From Acidimicrobiales bacterium (GTDB taxonomy: Bacteria > Actinomycetota > Acidimicrobiia > Acidimicrobiales > SZUA-35), in the NCBI GenBank assembly GCA_013003325.1, contig JABDJU010000261.1, positions 1 to 7,147 of the forward strand: a stretch of DNA of 7,147 nucleotides, in the 5' to 3' direction. This document shows positions 1 to 5,910 of the stretch, piece after piece. The position numbers and the translations under genes are program-made. Each line of letters begins with the position of its first letter. The first letter of the stretch is position 1. Below the pieces are notes generated by a model. That model did not search any database. It was not told where the DNA came from and saw only the letters and a program-made list of their open reading frames with translations.

Positions 1-2
1 GA

Positions 3-98
3 ATCACAGTGACCGCCGAAGGCGTGGTCGGGCAGCTCCTGCAGGCGGATCATGCAGCCGACGTTCCCGGCTGCGCCGGAAACCTCACGGTCGGCTAG
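3..98 (+). CDS. 3' end of a forward gene of unknown function
   Basis: An open frame enters from the left edge and ends at TAG 96-98, giving 31 residues that finish in CAGNLTVG. The third codon positions are mostly G or C, as in the clear genes of the window, and the stop overlaps the stop of the convergent OmpA gene through the shared bases CTAG (95-98). Both points favour a real coding end over chance. The residues (ITVTAEGVVGQLLQ, then a Cys near the end) look like a small beta-rich or secreted domain, but no family can be named from so short a piece. The start lies outside the window. Confidence 0.5.
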   Translation: MTVTAEGVVGQLLQADHAADVPGCAGNLTVG

Positions 99-994
99 CC
101 GAGAATGCCCGTCACGATGAACTCGGCTCGACGGTTGAGCTGCTTGCCTTGCTCGGTGTTGTTGTCGGCGATGGGTTCGGCCTCGCCGCGGCCGTCTGCG
201 AACACCCGATCCGGAGCGATCCCTTGGTCAAGCCAGTACTGTCGCACAACCTCGGCTCGAGCTTGTGAGAGGCGTAGGTTCAAGCCCGAACTGCCAGCCG
301 AGTCGGTGTGCGCCACCACAGTGATGGTGACGTTTTCGTTGAGGCCCAGCAGCGTGGTTCCCAAATCCAACAATGGAAGGAACGCAGGGTTGATGTCGAC
401 GCCGCCTGTCGGGAAGAGCACGGTGTCGGCCACATAGAGGGGAGCACTGTCGACCGGCGGTGCTGACAGGTCCACGATGTACTGGTTCACGACATTGCCT
501 TCGCCTACGACCGCGGCGGCCCTACGGGCGATCTCGGCCCCGAAGTCCTCGCTGGGGACGCTGCCACGGAGATACAGGATGCCGTCGGACAGTACCGCCT
601 GGCGAACCGTGCCAGTGTCCCGCAACGGCGGCCCAGAGATCGTCGTGGGAACAGGAGCAGCCGTCGTGGTGGGTGCTGTCGTGGTCGGTGCGGTCGTGGT
701 CGGTGCAGTCGTAGTCGGTGCAGTCGTCGTGGGCACGGTCGTACTCGTGCCGCCAGCAGTTGATGACGAGTCGTCGAGCACACCGACCGCCAGGTCGTCG
801 GTGTCATCTGAGCCGCTTCGCTGTGTGATGGCGAATCCGATCGCTCCCACCACAAGCGTTGCGATCACTCCGATCGCTGCGACCGCCACGGTCCGGTGCC
901 GGTTGCGCTTTTGAGGGGGGCGTATGGGTGCAGGGGGCGGGGACGGACCGGCGGCCGCGACCTCGGGTGGCACGACGATCTTGGGGCCCTCCAT
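95..994 (-). CDS. Membrane-anchored BON-OmpA family protein (ArfA-like)
   Basis: This 299-residue protein probably sits in the cytoplasmic membrane with its C-terminal part facing the cell wall, where OmpA-type domains bind peptidoglycan. Domains in order: a Pro-rich basic cytoplasmic N-terminus (1-34), one membrane helix (about 35-57), an acidic Ser/Thr stretch, a linker of TTTAP repeats (about 86-113), a BON-like segment (about 127-176, with the pattern DGILYLRGSVPSED) and an OmpA domain (about 185-298). The OmpA signature is clear: AHTD (228-231), NLRLSQARAEVV (239-250), GRGEAEPI and NRRAEF (287-292). D231 and the Arg pair 288-289 correspond to the residues that hold diaminopimelate in this family. 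The order helix-BON-OmpA matches mycobacterial ArfA (OmpATb). No arfB/arfC-like partner is visible, so the ammonia-related role reported for ArfA is not implied. The start is ATG at 992-994, preceded by only a weak GGA. Confidence 0.88.
   Translation of the reverse strand: MEGPKIVVPPEVAAAGPSPPPAPIRPPQKRNRHRTVAVAAIGVIATLVVGAIGFAITQRSGSDDTDDLAVGVLDDSSSTAGGTSTTVPTTTAPTTTAPTTTAPTTTAPTTTAAPVPTTISGPPLRDTGTVRQAVLSDGILYLRGSVPSEDFGAEIARRAAAVVGEGNVVNQYIVDLSAPPVDSAPLYVADTVLFPTGGVDINPAFLPLLDLGTTLLGLNENVTITVVAHTDSAGSSGLNLRLSQARAEVVRQYWLDQGIAPDRVFADGRGEAEPIADNNTEQGKQLNRRAEFIVTGILG
663..737 (-). repeat. 15-bp tandem repeat encoding the TTTAP linker
   Basis: Five consecutive 15-base units begin at 663, 678, 693, 708 and 723, each close to GTCGTGGTCGGTGCA on the + strand, with a degraded sixth unit after 737. 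They lie inside the OmpA-family gene and encode successive TTTAP pentapeptides on the reverse strand. Units 2 to 4 differ from each other by only one or two bases. Because 15 is a multiple of three, gain or loss of a unit would keep the reading frame and only change the length of the linker between membrane helix and wall-binding domain. Thr/Pro-rich linkers of this kind are typical of actinobacterial surface proteins and are often glycosylated, which is not shown here. Confidence 0.9.
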
Positions 995-1051
995 CAGTCC
1001 AGTGTGGAAGGGGCATCAGAGCACGTCACGGGTACTTCTGCATGTTCGGAT

Positions 1052-1067
1052 TGAGGAAGTGTCCTCA
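1052..1067. promoter_or_regulatory. Perfect inverted repeat, candidate operator or leader hairpin of the OmpA gene
   Basis: TGAGGA and TCCTCA are exact reverse complements separated by AGTG, giving a 6-bp stem with a 4-base loop. The site lies 58 bases upstream of the OmpA-family start codon, a position that fits either an operator near its promoter or a hairpin in its leader. Which of these applies, if either, cannot be told from the sequence. Confidence 0.35.
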
Positions 1068-1085
1068 GAGGCTGCGCGTCGTGGC

Positions 1086-1119
1086 GACTGGTTTCACCCA
1101 CCCAGTCATCCTCGATGAC
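1086..1119. promoter_or_regulatory. Two overlapping, mutually exclusive inverted repeats
   Basis: GACTGG (1086-1091) pairs exactly with CCAGTC (1102-1107) across a 10-base loop. GTCATC (1105-1110) pairs exactly with GATGAC (1114-1119) across the loop CTC. The two stems share bases 1105-1107, so in RNA only one can form fully at a time, while in DNA the second is a compact 15-bp dyad of the kind bound by dimeric regulators. Placement between divergent genes suits a regulatory role, but this is inference only. Confidence 0.35.
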
Positions 1120-1140
1120 GTCTCAAACGCCGTTCGTGCC

Positions 1141-1216
1141 ACGGCCTGTGGCCCCTCTGTCGGGCTGTTCGGTAGAAGGACCTGTTGGTCCGGCCGTCGC
1201 GACCCCTTTCGGCGTC
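1141..1216. other. Possible three-way-junction RNA fold plus an adjacent hairpin
   Basis: ACGGCC (1141-1146) is exactly complementary to GGCCGT (1192-1197). It encloses two further stems: GCCC (1151-1154) with GGGC (1162-1165), and GGACC (1178-1182) with GGTCC (1187-1191), the latter abutting the closing stem. A separate hairpin follows at 1201-1216 with one internal mismatch; read on the reverse strand it has a GAAA loop. The strand is undetermined because the stems can form in either transcript. It matches no riboswitch class I can recall, and it may be chance pairing in GC-rich DNA. Confidence 0.25.
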
Positions 1217-1326
1217 TTGATCCAGGTTGCCGCGCCGGGATGTCTCGGTTGCGAGTTAGGTTGCCGAGCGAGCTCGTGGAGGTAGAGCTACGGTGATGTT
1301 CGTGCGCATTCCGGCGCCGTCAAATT

Positions 1327-1335
1327 GAAGGGGGG
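1327..1335 (+). promoter_or_regulatory. Ribosome binding site deciding a GTG start
   Basis: The purine run GAAGGGGGG ends three bases before GTG 1339-1341, with its AAGGGG core about five bases away. It is the only good Shine-Dalgarno match near the beginning of the receptor frame, so it supports the GTG start over later in-frame codons. Confidence 0.7.
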
Positions 1336-1338
1336 AAC

Positions 1339-2730
1339 GTGCACCTTTCGATACGAGAGCTAGTCGTAGCGTTGCTGGCGCTGCTCCTCTTTGCATTTGG
1401 CGGCATCATTTGGACCAATCGAACGACCGCCAATGCCGAGATCGTTGCGGGCATGCAATCGATTCTGGCCAACGTCTCAGCCAGCACCACTGCGAGGTCG
1501 GAGGACTTTCTGTCCGATGCGCGGGGGAGTGCCGAGGTTGCGGCCTACACCCTCGAGAAGGGGGCGCTCAATTCTGACGACGAGCTGGAGAGCTTCTTCG
1601 GCTCGGTCCTAGAGGCAACGCCCAGCGTCAACGGGATCTTCTACGGCACGGTGGAGGGCGACTTCGCGTATGTGACCCGCTCGAGCGATGTAGATGGCGC
1701 ACTCTTGCGAACGAAGTTCATTCGCACCACCGACGGCTCGCGCATCGTTGAACTCATCTATCGGGACGAGTCGTTCGCAGCCGTCGAATCGAGACTGGAC
1801 CCTGACGATCCGTACGACCCTCGGACCAGACCATGGTTTCAGCGGGCCATGGCTGACCAGGGGACGATTCTCACGGACCCGTACGTCTTCTTCACAAGCC
1901 AGCAACCCGGTGTCACCGCGGCGTCGCCGGTGCGAAACGACGAAGGCGACATCGTCGGAATCGTTGGCGTCGACATAGAACTGAGCGATCTGTCAACGTT
2001 TCTCGCCGACCTGAGCCTCGGGCGAAACGGTACGGGGTTCATCTTCAACACCGACGGCGAAGTGGTCGCACTCGAGGATCAATCGCTCATTCGTCAGCCG
2101 GATGGAGATGGCTTCCGGCTCTCGTCGGTGGACGAGCTCAACTCCGAGGTGCTGAGGTCTTCCTATGAAGCGAGCATCGACATCGGAAGCCAGCCTCGAA
2201 CGTTTGTGACCCAAGAGGGCGATTCGACACTGCACGCGTTTGTCGCACCGATCGATCAGACCGACTGGATCTTGGGAGTTGCGCTGGACGAAGACGACTT
2301 CCTGGGCGACGTGAGAAACGAGCAGCAGCGGAGCAATCTTGTTGCGGTGGCGCTGGGTCTGGTCGGAATCGTGGCTGGCTGGCGCCTCATTCAGAATGTT
2401 GTTGCACCGTTGCGGGATCTTCGTGGACGGGCGCTGCGGATCCAGGAAGGGGATCTCGAGGAGACCGAGCCGTCGACGGCGGTGATCGATGAACTCAGGG
2501 AAACGTCGGACGCCTTCGACCAGATGGTCGCAAGCCTTCTGGAAAGACGTCAGGAAAGCGCCGACGAAATCGCTGATTTGCGTCGACAACTGGAGGCGAA
2601 GCAAAACCGTGAGATGGCGATAGACCTCATCGACGCCCGAGAGTTCGGCGACGAGCCAGCTGTCGTGGACGCACCGGAAGCGTCCGGCGCGACTGATCCA
2701 GTCCGACCGGGCCGCCCAACCGAAACCTGA
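1339..2730 (+). CDS. dCache-HAMP transmembrane receptor lacking an output domain
   Basis: This 463-residue protein has the build of a membrane sensor: a short N-terminus, membrane helix 1 (about 7-25), an extracytoplasmic double-Cache domain (about 35-320), membrane helix 2 (about 333-351), a HAMP domain (about 352-403, with PLRDLRGRALRIQEGDL and ELRETSDAFDQMV), a predicted coiled coil (about 395-426) and an acidic, Pro-rich tail. The Cache signature is clear at DPRTRPWFQRA (160-170), TDPYVF (179-184), VTAASPV (192-198) and GIVGVDIELSDL (207-218). Such modules normally sense small extracellular ligands and pass the signal through HAMP to a kinase, cyclase, GGDEF or chemoreceptor domain. None of these follows: the chain ends about 40 residues after the coiled coil and the convergent permease gene begins soon after. 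It may act through a partner protein. The ligand is unknown. No frameshifted continuation is evident. Confidence 0.87.
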   Translation: MHLSIRELVVALLALLLFAFGGIIWTNRTTANAEIVAGMQSILANVSASTTARSEDFLSDARGSAEVAAYTLEKGALNSDDELESFFGSVLEATPSVNGIFYGTVEGDFAYVTRSSDVDGALLRTKFIRTTDGSRIVELIYRDESFAAVESRLDPDDPYDPRTRPWFQRAMADQGTILTDPYVFFTSQQPGVTAASPVRNDEGDIVGIVGVDIELSDLSTFLADLSLGRNGTGFIFNTDGEVVALEDQSLIRQPDGDGFRLSSVDELNSEVLRSSYEASIDIGSQPRTFVTQEGDSTLHAFVAPIDQTDWILGVALDEDDFLGDVRNEQQRSNLVAVALGLVGIVAGWRLIQNVVAPLRDLRGRALRIQEGDLEETEPSTAVIDELRETSDAFDQMVASLLERRQESADEIADLRRQLEAKQNREMAIDLIDAREFGDEPAVVDAPEASGATDPVRPGRPTET

Positions 2731-2782
2731 ACGCATTCACTAGGCCACCGCTGGCAAACACATGCACCGAGCGAGCAGACGA

Positions 2783-3661
2783 TCATTCGTCCTGGACAAG
2801 CCCCATTCCGAGCCCAGAGGTGAAATATCTCTGAAGCAAGACGAAGACGATGATCGGTGGCAGGGCCACGAGTGCCGAGGCGGCGCTGATCACGTTGAAG
2901 TCGGGGGAGAAGCCAACGGCCAGGTTTGTCAGTGATGAGGTAATCGGACGATCGTCGAATTGCTGTTCGAGAATGAGGGCCCAGAAGAAGTCGTTGTAGA
3001 TCCAGGTGAACTCCAGGGCCGTGAGAGCTGCGAGGACGGGCCGACACAGCGGCAGGATGACGCGCCAGTAGTGCTGCCACGGGTTTGCACCGTCAACAAT
3101 GGCAGCCTCGCTGATCTCAGCAGGTAGGCGCTTCATATAGCCGCTCAGGATGAACGTGCAGAAGCCACTTTGGTAAGCAACATGAACCATGATGATGCCC
3201 CACGTGCTTCCCAGGAGACCGCCGGAGTTCGAGAGGACCTCAGGCAAGGGAACGGCTTTGTACATCAGGAATAGCGGCTGAATGATGATCTGCTGGGGGA
3301 GTAGGCCGCCAGCAGCGAAGAGAAGCAAAAAGCCGACGTTGAATCGCCAGCTGAAACGGGAACAGACGAAGGCCATCACGCTCGACGCGAAGAGGGTCAG
3401 GATGAGGGCCGGCACGAGAATGAGTGCTGTGTTCCAGTACCGGAGAGCGAAGTCGGCCTGTTCCCAGGCGGTGCGGTAGTTGTCCACGTTCAGCGTGAAT
3501 GGTCTGGAGAAGTAGCCCCGGGTGAAGGACTCTCGGTATGGCCGCAACGAAGTGAGCAGCACCGACACAAGCGGCGCAAGCCACGCCAAGCTCAGCAGCA
3601 CCAAAAAGAGATGCAGCGCGAGACGACGTCCGGGCCTCGTTCGTTGGCCAGCAATCGTCAC
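2783..3661 (-). CDS. MalG-type carbohydrate ABC transporter permease
   Basis: This 292-residue inner-membrane protein is one half of the channel of a sugar-uptake ABC transporter of the MalFG family; it would work with a second permease, a substrate-binding protein and an ATPase. About six membrane helices are seen (roughly 15-37, 78-100, 107-128, 150-172, 205-228, 257-277). The cytoplasmic EAA loop that docks the ATPase is intact: EISEAAIVDGANPWQHYWRV, with E185-A-A, G191 and the ILP at 202-204. Length and C-terminal ending (QRYFTSGLGMG) fit full-length MalG-like proteins, so it is not truncated. The start is GTG at 3659-3661 with no strong ribosome binding site, so the exact N-terminus is uncertain. 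Upstream lies a divergent unrelated gene rather than a MalF gene, and downstream the convergent receptor, so it is a single-gene unit here. Substrate cannot be assigned. Confidence 0.9.
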   Translation of the reverse strand: MTIAGQRTRPGRRLALHLFLVLLSLAWLAPLVSVLLTSLRPYRESFTRGYFSRPFTLNVDNYRTAWEQADFALRYWNTALILVPALILTLFASSVMAFVCSRFSWRFNVGFLLLFAAGGLLPQQIIIQPLFLMYKAVPLPEVLSNSGGLLGSTWGIIMVHVAYQSGFCTFILSGYMKRLPAEISEAAIVDGANPWQHYWRVILPLCRPVLAALTALEFTWIYNDFFWALILEQQFDDRPITSSLTNLAVGFSPDFNVISAASALVALPPIIVFVLLQRYFTSGLGMGLVQDE

Positions 3662-3801
3662 CTCATGACACTACCGAGGAGGCCCGCGTCGCTGTCGAAA
3701 GTGGGAACTCGCTGCCGTGCGCGACCGGCTGTTCTAATGCACCTGCTCGGACGGCCTGCTGGGCACATGGCCAGGCTCAACGGTTTCGCGTTGTCCACTT
3801 C
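3662..3801. other. Divergent gap between permease and unknown gene
   Basis: These 140 bases separate the starts of the reverse permease gene and the forward gene at 3802, and should hold promoters for both. No clear -35/-10 pair or operator was found. The forward frame stays open through the gap but contains no usable ATG, GTG or TTG before 3802, so the upstream part is treated as non-coding. Confidence 0.5.
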
Positions 3802-4293
3802 TTGGCACATACCATCGTCTCGGTGGAGCCGAACCTGTTTGCCGAGGTTGCCGACATCGTTCGCAGCATGGCTCCAGACGGTTTGGGCGAACTCCGGCTT
3901 CGGAGTCATCGCCGAGGCGTCAAGGTGTGGTTTGGACCTCAGGCGGCTCCAAGGGTCCACTACGAAGCGCAGCTGATCCGGCGACGCTTCATCGACGATG
4001 CCGACGGAATCGCGCTGGAGATCGGGTTTCACTCCGAGCTGAAGACCGAGACTGACAACCAGGCAGAGATCGACCGGTTGCTCAAGAAGAAACGGGTGTG
4101 GTCCAAAGAACTTGGTGACGTGGTCACCGGCGGAGCTTTCCTCGGAAACGATACCTGGAGGAGGTTGAGCGAAGTCTGGATCGAGCCCAACCTCGATGAC
4201 CCCGATCTCGCATTCGAAATCGGCAGTCGCCTGGTGGACTACCTCGACCTGTTCGAGCCGCTGCGAAACGAACCGAGCACGCCCCTCAGCTAG
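3802..4293 (+). CDS. Small soluble protein of unknown function
   Basis: I do not recognise this protein. It has up to 163 residues, no signal peptide and no membrane helix, so it is probably cytoplasmic. It is rich in charged residues and has GC-rich third codon positions, whereas the long reverse frame over the same bases (3658-4311) reads as low-quality sequence; this supports the forward strand. Features that look conserved in style are HYEAQLI (53-59), ALEIGFHSE (71-79), a Lys-rich turn KKKRVW (95-100), TWRRLSEVWIEP (118-129) and FEIGSRLVDYLDLFEP (138-153). The start is uncertain: TTG 3802 gives the full length, GTG 3823 gives a protein seven residues shorter, and an ATG at residue 23 is a third option; none has a good ribosome binding site. 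Its stop overlaps the helicase stop through CTAG 4290-4293. Confidence 0.68.
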   Translation: MAHTIVSVEPNLFAEVADIVRSMAPDGLGELRLRSHRRGVKVWFGPQAAPRVHYEAQLIRRRFIDDADGIALEIGFHSELKTETDNQAEIDRLLKKKRVWSKELGDVVTGGAFLGNDTWRRLSEVWIEPNLDDPDLAFEIGSRLVDYLDLFEPLRNEPSTPLS

Positions 4294-5741
4294 CTCTTGT
4301 TGGAGTCCCACTGGAGGTGGGCGCGCCGGCGTCTCCGCGCGGCGGCGCTGGCACCCTTGGACGAAGTCTGCTTCTTCGTCCCTGGTTGGCTGGATCGACC
4401 GTTGGACCCGGCTGCGGTCCGCTCGCCCCGCTGAGGCGATGAGGCACTACCAGCCGATGTTTGCTTGCGGCCCTTCTTGCCCTGGGCTCCACCACGGCGT
4501 GGCCGGTTCGGCCCGCCGTGCTTCTTCGTCTTTGCTCTAGTGGTGCGTTCCCGCTGCTGGGTCGGTTGCGCAGCCGGCTTTGGTTTGGAAGGTGCCGTCG
4601 AGAGTTCTTGCATCGCGGGAGTATCGGGCTCGGTGACTGGTTCGTCGAGACCCACTCGACGCTGCATCTGTTTGGCGTCCCGCACTTGCTCGGGCAGAAG
4701 TAGCGACACAACGACCCCACCCTCGCCGGCGCGGGCCGTACGACCGGAACGGTGGATGTAGGCCTTGTGATCCTCGGGGGAGTCGTAGTGGACCACGGCA
4801 GCCACGCCGTCGACGTGGATCCCGCGGGCAGCGACATCGGTTGCGATCAGCGCCTGCACCTCACCGCGTGCGAAGCTGGCGAGAGCACGGGTTCGCTGTC
4901 CCTGGCTCCGACCGCCATGGATCGCCGCCGACTGGACACCAAACCGGCCCAGTTGCTTTGCCAGTCGGTCAGATCCGTGGCGCGTGCGGCAGAACACGAT
5001 CGCCGGCCAGACGGCGTTGACCGCGTCGGCGGTCACAGACACTCGGTCGGCCTTCTGGGCAACCTTCCAGAACATGTGGCTGGCCGCTGTGATGTCCGGC
5101 GTTTTCTCGCCCACCTCGTGGCGCACGGGATTGGACTGGTACTGCTGGGTCAGCCTTCTCACGTCGCCATCAAGGGTGGCGGAGAACAACACGGTCTGTC
5201 GGTCAGGTGTGGTTTGGTCGAGCAGTTTACGAACTGCGGGCATGAAGCCCATGTCGGCCATGCGGTCTGCCTCGTCGAGGACGACGTGCTCCACTCGTTC
5301 AAGCGACACATCCCGCCGATCGATGAGATCTTGCAGTCGGCCCGGGCAGGCCACGAGGATTTCCACTCCGGCTCGGAGTGAGTTCACTTGAGGGCCGTAG
5401 CCGACCCCGCCGTAGACGACGCCGATCCGGACCTTGCCGGCAAAGGACTTGAGTTCGGTATGGATCTGTTCGGCCAACTCACGAGTGGGGGCCAGGATGA
5501 GAGCGGTCGGCTTCTTGGGCCGGGCTGGTACTGCGTTTGCGACTACAGGGATGCCGAATGCGATGGTCTTGCCCGAACCGGTGGGGGCTCGGCCTAACAC
5601 ATCACGACCGGCCAGAGCGTCAGCGATGGTGGCGGCCTGGATTTCGAACGGGCCGTCGATGCCGCGCTCAGAAAGTGCCGCGACGATGGATTTGGGTACG
5701 CCCAATTGGGCGAAGGAAGGGGGAGTGGACATGTGTTTCAA
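4290..5741 (-). CDS. DEAD-box ATP-dependent RNA helicase with basic tail
   Basis: This 483-residue enzyme would unwind short RNA duplexes using ATP, with likely roles in ribosome assembly, mRNA turnover or cold adaptation. Both RecA-like domains are complete. Visible motifs: upstream aromatic F10 and the Q motif (Q35), motif I APTGSGKT (52-59), Ia PTRELAEQI (85-93), Ib with the less common CPGR (132-135) for TPGR, II DEAD (156-159), III SAT (187-189), IV IVFCRTR (248-254), V TDVAARG (301-307) and VI HRSGRTARAG (330-339). From about 384 to 474 the chain is a low-complexity Lys/Arg/Gly/Ser tail ending in an Arg cluster, typical of non-specific RNA-binding tails. This architecture is RhlE/CsdA-like, but the exact subfamily is not assigned. 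The full frame starts at TTG 5739-5741. ATG 5730-5732, three codons later, is an equally good start, and a purine-rich AAGAGAAA lies just upstream of both. Confidence 0.95.
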   Translation of the reverse strand: MKHMSTPPSFAQLGVPKSIVAALSERGIDGPFEIQAATIADALAGRDVLGRAPTGSGKTIAFGIPVVANAVPARPKKPTALILAPTRELAEQIHTELKSFAGKVRIGVVYGGVGYGPQVNSLRAGVEILVACPGRLQDLIDRRDVSLERVEHVVLDEADRMADMGFMPAVRKLLDQTTPDRQTVLFSATLDGDVRRLTQQYQSNPVRHEVGEKTPDITAASHMFWKVAQKADRVSVTADAVNAVWPAIVFCRTRHGSDRLAKQLGRFGVQSAAIHGGRSQGQRTRALASFARGEVQALIATDVAARGIHVDGVAAVVHYDSPEDHKAYIHRSGRTARAGEGGVVVSLLLPEQVRDAKQMQRRVGLDEPVTEPDTPAMQELSTAPSKPKPAAQPTQQRERTTRAKTKKHGGPNRPRRGGAQGKKGRKQTSAGSASSPQRGERTAAGSNGRSSQPGTKKQTSSKGASAAARRRRRAHLQWDSNKS

Positions 5742-5910
5742 TTTCTCTTTTTGGCGGCTCAGCCGTCACCGAGAAAATGAACCTCAGCCTGCGAACCCAC
5801 GGCGACACGATGCCACCGAGCGGGGTCAACCGTAGGGCGCTGTGACTCAAATAGGCGGGATGTGACCAACGACATGCTCGCTCGATGGCCAGCCCTGTCC
5901 GCGGCGTGCT
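5742..5910. other. Gap upstream of the helicase gene
   Basis: These 169 bases between the YjdF-like stop and the helicase start should carry the helicase promoter and leader. On the reverse strand the last bases are purine-rich (AAAAAGAGAAA) and follow a weak hairpin formed by 5753-5758 and 5762-5767, which has an A-C mismatch in the helicase transcript. No clear promoter, terminator or gene was found. Confidence 0.5.

Larger units (their letters stand above)
995..1338. other. Divergent intergenic region, apparently non-coding, rich in inverted repeats
   Basis: This gap of 344 bases separates the start codons of the reverse OmpA-family gene and the forward receptor gene, so it should hold both promoters. 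Frames that cross it encode Arg/Cys/Pro-rich strings without recognisable domains and are probably spurious. No convincing -35/-10 pair was found for either direction; actinobacterial promoters are often degenerate. Several perfect inverted repeats are present at 1052-1067, 1086-1107 and 1105-1119, and a possible branched fold at 1141-1216. CGAGCTCG (1269-1276) is a further short palindrome. Function is not known. Confidence 0.7.

Noticed and set aside
859..1296. Forward frame of 145 codons across the divergent gap
   Set aside because: Arg/Cys/Gly-rich translation without a domain, starting antisense inside the OmpA-family gene; no ribosome binding site seen.
1993..2736. Reverse-strand frame of 247 codons
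   Set aside because: It lies wholly opposite the Cache-HAMP gene, and its composition (Arg/His/Cys-rich) is that of an antisense shadow.
2731..2782. Possible bidirectional terminator between receptor and permease
   Set aside because: The only hairpin, GACGA-TCAT-TCGTC at 2778-2791, has a 5-bp stem, overlaps the permease stop and has no T-rich tail on either strand.
3658..4311. Reverse-strand frame of 217 codons upstream of the permease
   Set aside because: It is antisense to the better-supported forward gene at 3802-4293, and its translation has no domain, helix or membrane pattern and does not resemble MalF.
5753..5767. Hairpin next to the helicase ribosome binding site as a cold-sensing leader
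   Set aside because: In the helicase transcript one pair is A-C, leaving a stem of only four continuous pairs, too weak to claim a regulatory role.
5668..5850. Short reverse frame of 60 codons in the helicase leader
   Set aside because: It overlaps the helicase N-terminus in another frame and shows no ribosome binding site or recognisable motif.
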